64,000 bases of DNA, from positions 372,001-436,000 of the forward strand of contig NZ_JAGEVF010000002.1 in assembly GCF_017581965.1 (NCBI RefSeq), written 5' to 3'. The position numbers and the translations under genes were made by a program. This document shows positions 61,563-64,000 of the stretch, piece by piece. How positions within the stretch are numbered: the stretch's first letter is position 1; each line of letters starts with the position of its first letter. This DNA comes from Winogradskyella pelagia. GTDB lineage: Bacteria > Bacteroidota > Bacteroidia > Flavobacteriales > Flavobacteriaceae. The notes beneath the pieces were generated by a model, which saw only the letters and a program-made list of their open reading frames with translations, was not told where the DNA came from and did no database searches.

Positions 61563-62414
61563 ATGAAAAATATTCTTATTCCAACCGATTTTTCAGATAA
61601 CGCAACCAATGCTATTCGCTATGCATTAGAATTCTTTAAACACGATGTCACCGAATTCTACTTTTTGCATACTTATGAAGAAGAAGTCTATAAAAACCAT
61701 GATTTACTCGAAGAGGAGGATTTTGAAGAAGTTGTTGAAATAGCAAAAAACCAATCGCAATTAAAATTAGAATTACTACTAGAAGAGGTAAAAGCTATTG
61801 CACCACACGATAGGTTTAAATACCATATCATTTCCGCATATAATTCGCTGATTGATGAGGTAGATAAATTAGTTATTGGCAAAAACATGGACCTAATCGT
61901 AATGGGTACAAAAGGAGAAAGCAAAGGAAAGAGTTATGTTTTTGGTAGCAATACCTTACAGGTTTTAAAGTATGTGTCATGCCCTGTTTTAGTAATACCA
62001 GAGTTTTATGGGTATAAACAACCAAAGCACGTTCTATTTCCAACCAATTATCTTATTCCCTTTAGAAGGCGTGAGCTAAAACTCCTTAGTACAATTTTAT
62101 CACCATTTAGATCGGTTGTAGATATGCTTTACATTTCTAAGAGTAAAAAACTCTCTAAGCGCCAAATTGACAATAAAGATTTTTTGAGGTCAGAACTCGT
62201 TAATCTTCAAGTTAATTACGAGACTATTGATAGTAAAAATGTATCTAAGGCTATTTCCGATTATATCAAAACACATAATGTCGACTTCTTGGTAATGGCA
62301 AACACCAGGCATTCGTTTCTGGAGGATATGCTCTTTAGGTCTAAGGTAGACGACATCTGTTTGCATACCGATATTCCGTTTTTAGCACTTCAAAATGTTC
62401 GTAGAACCGCATAA
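61563..62414 (+). CDS. Universal stress protein, two-domain
   Basis: A 283-residue tandem Usp protein. Domain 1 begins MKNILIPTDFSDNATNAIRYALEFFK and carries VMGTKGESKGKSYVFGSNTLQVLKYVSCPVLVIP; domain 2 (HVLFPTNYLIPFRRREL) has lost the nucleotide loop. First gene of a run of three Usp genes separated by only 11 bp, under one box. Confidence 0.9.
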   Translation: MKNILIPTDFSDNATNAIRYALEFFKHDVTEFYFLHTYEEEVYKNHDLLEEEDFEEVVEIAKNQSQLKLELLLEEVKAIAPHDRFKYHIISAYNSLIDEVDKLVIGKNMDLIVMGTKGESKGKSYVFGSNTLQVLKYVSCPVLVIPEFYGYKQPKHVLFPTNYLIPFRRRELKLLSTILSPFRSVVDMLYISKSKKLSKRQIDNKDFLRSELVNLQVNYETIDSKNVSKAISDYIKTHNVDFLVMANTRHSFLEDMLFRSKVDDICLHTDIPFLALQNVRRTA

Positions 62415-62425
62415 TTAAAAGCACT

Positions 62426-63268
62426 ATGAAAACGATTCTTCTCCCAACCGATTTTTCTGAAAACTCTTGGAATGCCATAAAGTATGCGCTCCAATTATTC
62501 AAAGATCAATACTGTAAGTTTTTATTAATGCATACCTATACTCCGATTATTTTTCAAACCGAATTCGTGCCAATAGGTCCTGCTCAATTTGGACTAGGCG
62601 ATGCCATTAAACACGTTTCGGAATCAAAAATGGAGAACTTACTAGGTAGAATTAAGAGTGAATTTGCCAATACAAAACACCAATTTGAAAGCGCTTGTAT
62701 CTTCAGCACTTTAGTAACTGAAATAAAGGAAATTACAGAAAAGCAAAAGATAGACTATGTAGTTATGGGCACAAAAGGGGCTACAGGGGCCAAGGAAGTG
62801 TTGTTTGGTTCTAATACGGTTCATGTGTTTAAGAACGTGAAATGTCCTGTTCTAGCAATTCCAGATGATTTTCAATTTGAACGTCCGTTAGAAATATTGT
62901 TTCCTTCGGACTATGAGGTATCCTTTAAAGACTTTCATCTAGAACCTATTTTACATATTGTGAAGGCCTATACTAGCAGATTGAATATTATGCACGTTTC
63001 TTACGGATTTCCGTTAACAGAGCAGCAAAAAACTAATAAGAAATTGTTAGAAACCTATTTTAATAAAATTGCCCACATTTTTCATGATATAAGAAATGAA
63101 AACGTCACTGATGCTATCGATGAGTTTCAGACTAAAAACAAGACCAATATGTTGGTGATGTTAAACAACAAACATTCATTTTTTGAAAATCTCTTTTTTA
63201 GATCGGCACTAAATCAAATAGGGTTTCATTTAAATATACCATTTCTAGTTATTCCGTCTAATCCGTAA
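62426..63268 (+). CDS. Universal stress protein, two-domain
   Basis: A 280-residue tandem Usp protein: MKTILLPTDFSENSWNAIKYALQLFK, then VMGTKGATGAKEVLFGSNTVHVFKNVKCPVLAIP in domain 1 and a degenerate second domain (EILFPSDYEVSFKDFHL). Second of three Usp genes in one operon, 11 bp after the first; its N-terminus is nearly the same as that of the 59822 protein. Confidence 0.9.
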   Translation: MKTILLPTDFSENSWNAIKYALQLFKDQYCKFLLMHTYTPIIFQTEFVPIGPAQFGLGDAIKHVSESKMENLLGRIKSEFANTKHQFESACIFSTLVTEIKEITEKQKIDYVVMGTKGATGAKEVLFGSNTVHVFKNVKCPVLAIPDDFQFERPLEILFPSDYEVSFKDFHLEPILHIVKAYTSRLNIMHVSYGFPLTEQQKTNKKLLETYFNKIAHIFHDIRNENVTDAIDEFQTKNKTNMLVMLNNKHSFFENLFFRSALNQIGFHLNIPFLVIPSNP

Positions 63269-63279
63269 AGCCATTAATC

Positions 63280-64000
63280 ATGAAACGCAAAATTCTTTTA
63301 CCTACCGATTTTTCAGATAATGCATGGAGTGCTGTAGATTATGCCATTAAATTATTTAAAGACGAGACGTGTAGTTTTTACTTATTGAATTCCATTGCTT
63401 TAAAGGTGTCGACCATGTCTAATTTCTCCAATAGCCTTTTAAAGGTTATGAAGGAAAAAGCAATTGAGGAACTCAAGGAACTAAAGTCAGAGATTGAAGC
63501 TGCCACCAACAATCCTAATCACGAGTTTAAAACCATATTAAGCACCTTAGATTTATACGACGCCATAACATATGAGGTTAAAACCAATAACATAGAGTTT
63601 GTGGTTATGGGTACCAAAGGGGCTACTGGAGCTAAAGAACTGTTTTTTGGAAGTAACACGGTAAGAGTTATTAAGAAGCTAAAAGGGTGCCCGCTTTTAA
63701 TTGTACCAAATGAATACCATTATGTGGAGCCAAGGCAATTAGCGTTTCCAACAGACTTTAAAATCAAATTAGGTGAAGGTGAATTACAGATATTAAAAAC
63801 AATCCTTTCACTTTACAATTCACAAATTAGGATTTTACATATAAACGAAGAAGAGGAACTTAGTGAAGCGCAAGAGGCCAATTATGAAAATCTAAAAACA
63901 CAGTTAGAAGGATATAATTACTCTTTTCACTGGATGCCAGAATATAGCACCAAAGCAAATGAGATAAAGGAATTTATTGAAGACTTGAAAATAGATATGC
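63280..64000 (+). CDS. Universal stress protein, cut by window end
   Basis: The frame opened by ATG at 63280 runs without stop to the window edge, giving at least 240 residues. It begins MKRKILLPTDFSDNAWSAVDY, has VMGTKGATGAKELFFGSNTV near residue 110 and a second domain starting RQLAFPTDFKIK. It is the third Usp gene of the operon, 11 bp after the second. The C-terminal 40 residues or so are missing. Confidence 0.9.
   Translation, partial: MKRKILLPTDFSDNAWSAVDYAIKLFKDETCSFYLLNSIALKVSTMSNFSNSLLKVMKEKAIEELKELKSEIEAATNNPNHEFKTILSTLDLYDAITYEVKTNNIEFVVMGTKGATGAKELFFGSNTVRVIKKLKGCPLLIVPNEYHYVEPRQLAFPTDFKIKLGEGELQILKTILSLYNSQIRILHINEEEELSEAQEANYENLKTQLEGYNYSFHWMPEYSTKANEIKEFIEDLKIDM

Overview
The window is low-GC DNA from a member of the Bacteroidota, most likely a marine Flavobacteriaceae. 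The evidence is promoters with the Bacteroidetes -7 element TAnnTTTG (or TAnnTTTA), many SusD-free TonB receptors and lipoproteins with short lipoboxes, a serine-recombinase remnant of the type common in that group, and a clade II nosZ cluster. Nothing was searched against a database; family names come from motifs read in the translations.

Layout. 1-3.6 kb: end of an RND efflux pump gene with its TolC partner and a small CPxC protein. 3.7-5.1 kb: a secreted LRR protein, an initiator tRNA and the broken end of a serine recombinase beside it. 5.3-13.0 kb: a nitrosative and anaerobic block: nrdG-nrdD-norC-norB in one apparent operon, two divergent Rrf2 regulators, the iron-sulfur repair protein Ric, a haem-copper-like membrane protein and a hemerythrin. 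13.0-24.5 kb: a nitrous oxide reductase region on the minus strand (cytochrome c, fasciclin, nosZ, then nosL/D/F/Y and accessories, then a copper-type TonB receptor with Met/His-rich partners) and a third Rrf2 regulator. 24.6-31.8 kb: a TetR-controlled ABC-2 drug exporter operon. 32-38 kb: accessory genes flanked by structured repeats and a large TolB-like amidohydrolase. 38-47 kb: a Usp protein, a phosphoesterase, a CDP-alcohol transferase and a second RND/MFP/TolC operon. 47.6-51 kb: a Prx6-type peroxiredoxin and a second copper-receptor module. 51-64 kb: a dihaem cytochrome, an ABC export operon, thioredoxin, a histidine kinase with a FixL-like PAS and a LOV domain, its REC-CRP partner, and a run of Usp genes.

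The main result is regulatory. Eleven dyads of the form TGAY-N4-RTCA (one with a single mismatch) lie in promoter regions, and each has its centre exactly 33 bp from the centre of a recognisable TAnnTTTR-like -7 element, the place of a class II CRP/FNR activator. They precede the cytochrome c-nosZ operon, four Usp transcription units or neighbours, the CDP-alcohol transferase, the dihaem cytochrome, the ABC export operon, the thioredoxin pair, the kinase-regulator pair itself, and two short terminator-ended intergenic units that look like small RNAs. The natural candidate regulator is the REC-CRP protein encoded beside them, which would place this regulon under a kinase carrying a candidate haem-PAS and a LOV domain (oxygen plus blue light). 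A second dyad, GTAAC-N4-GTTAC, has the same 33 bp geometry before the second RND operon, the peroxiredoxin and a third small-RNA candidate. Two further dyad classes sit in repressor positions near the Rrf2 genes and the NO-defence operons.
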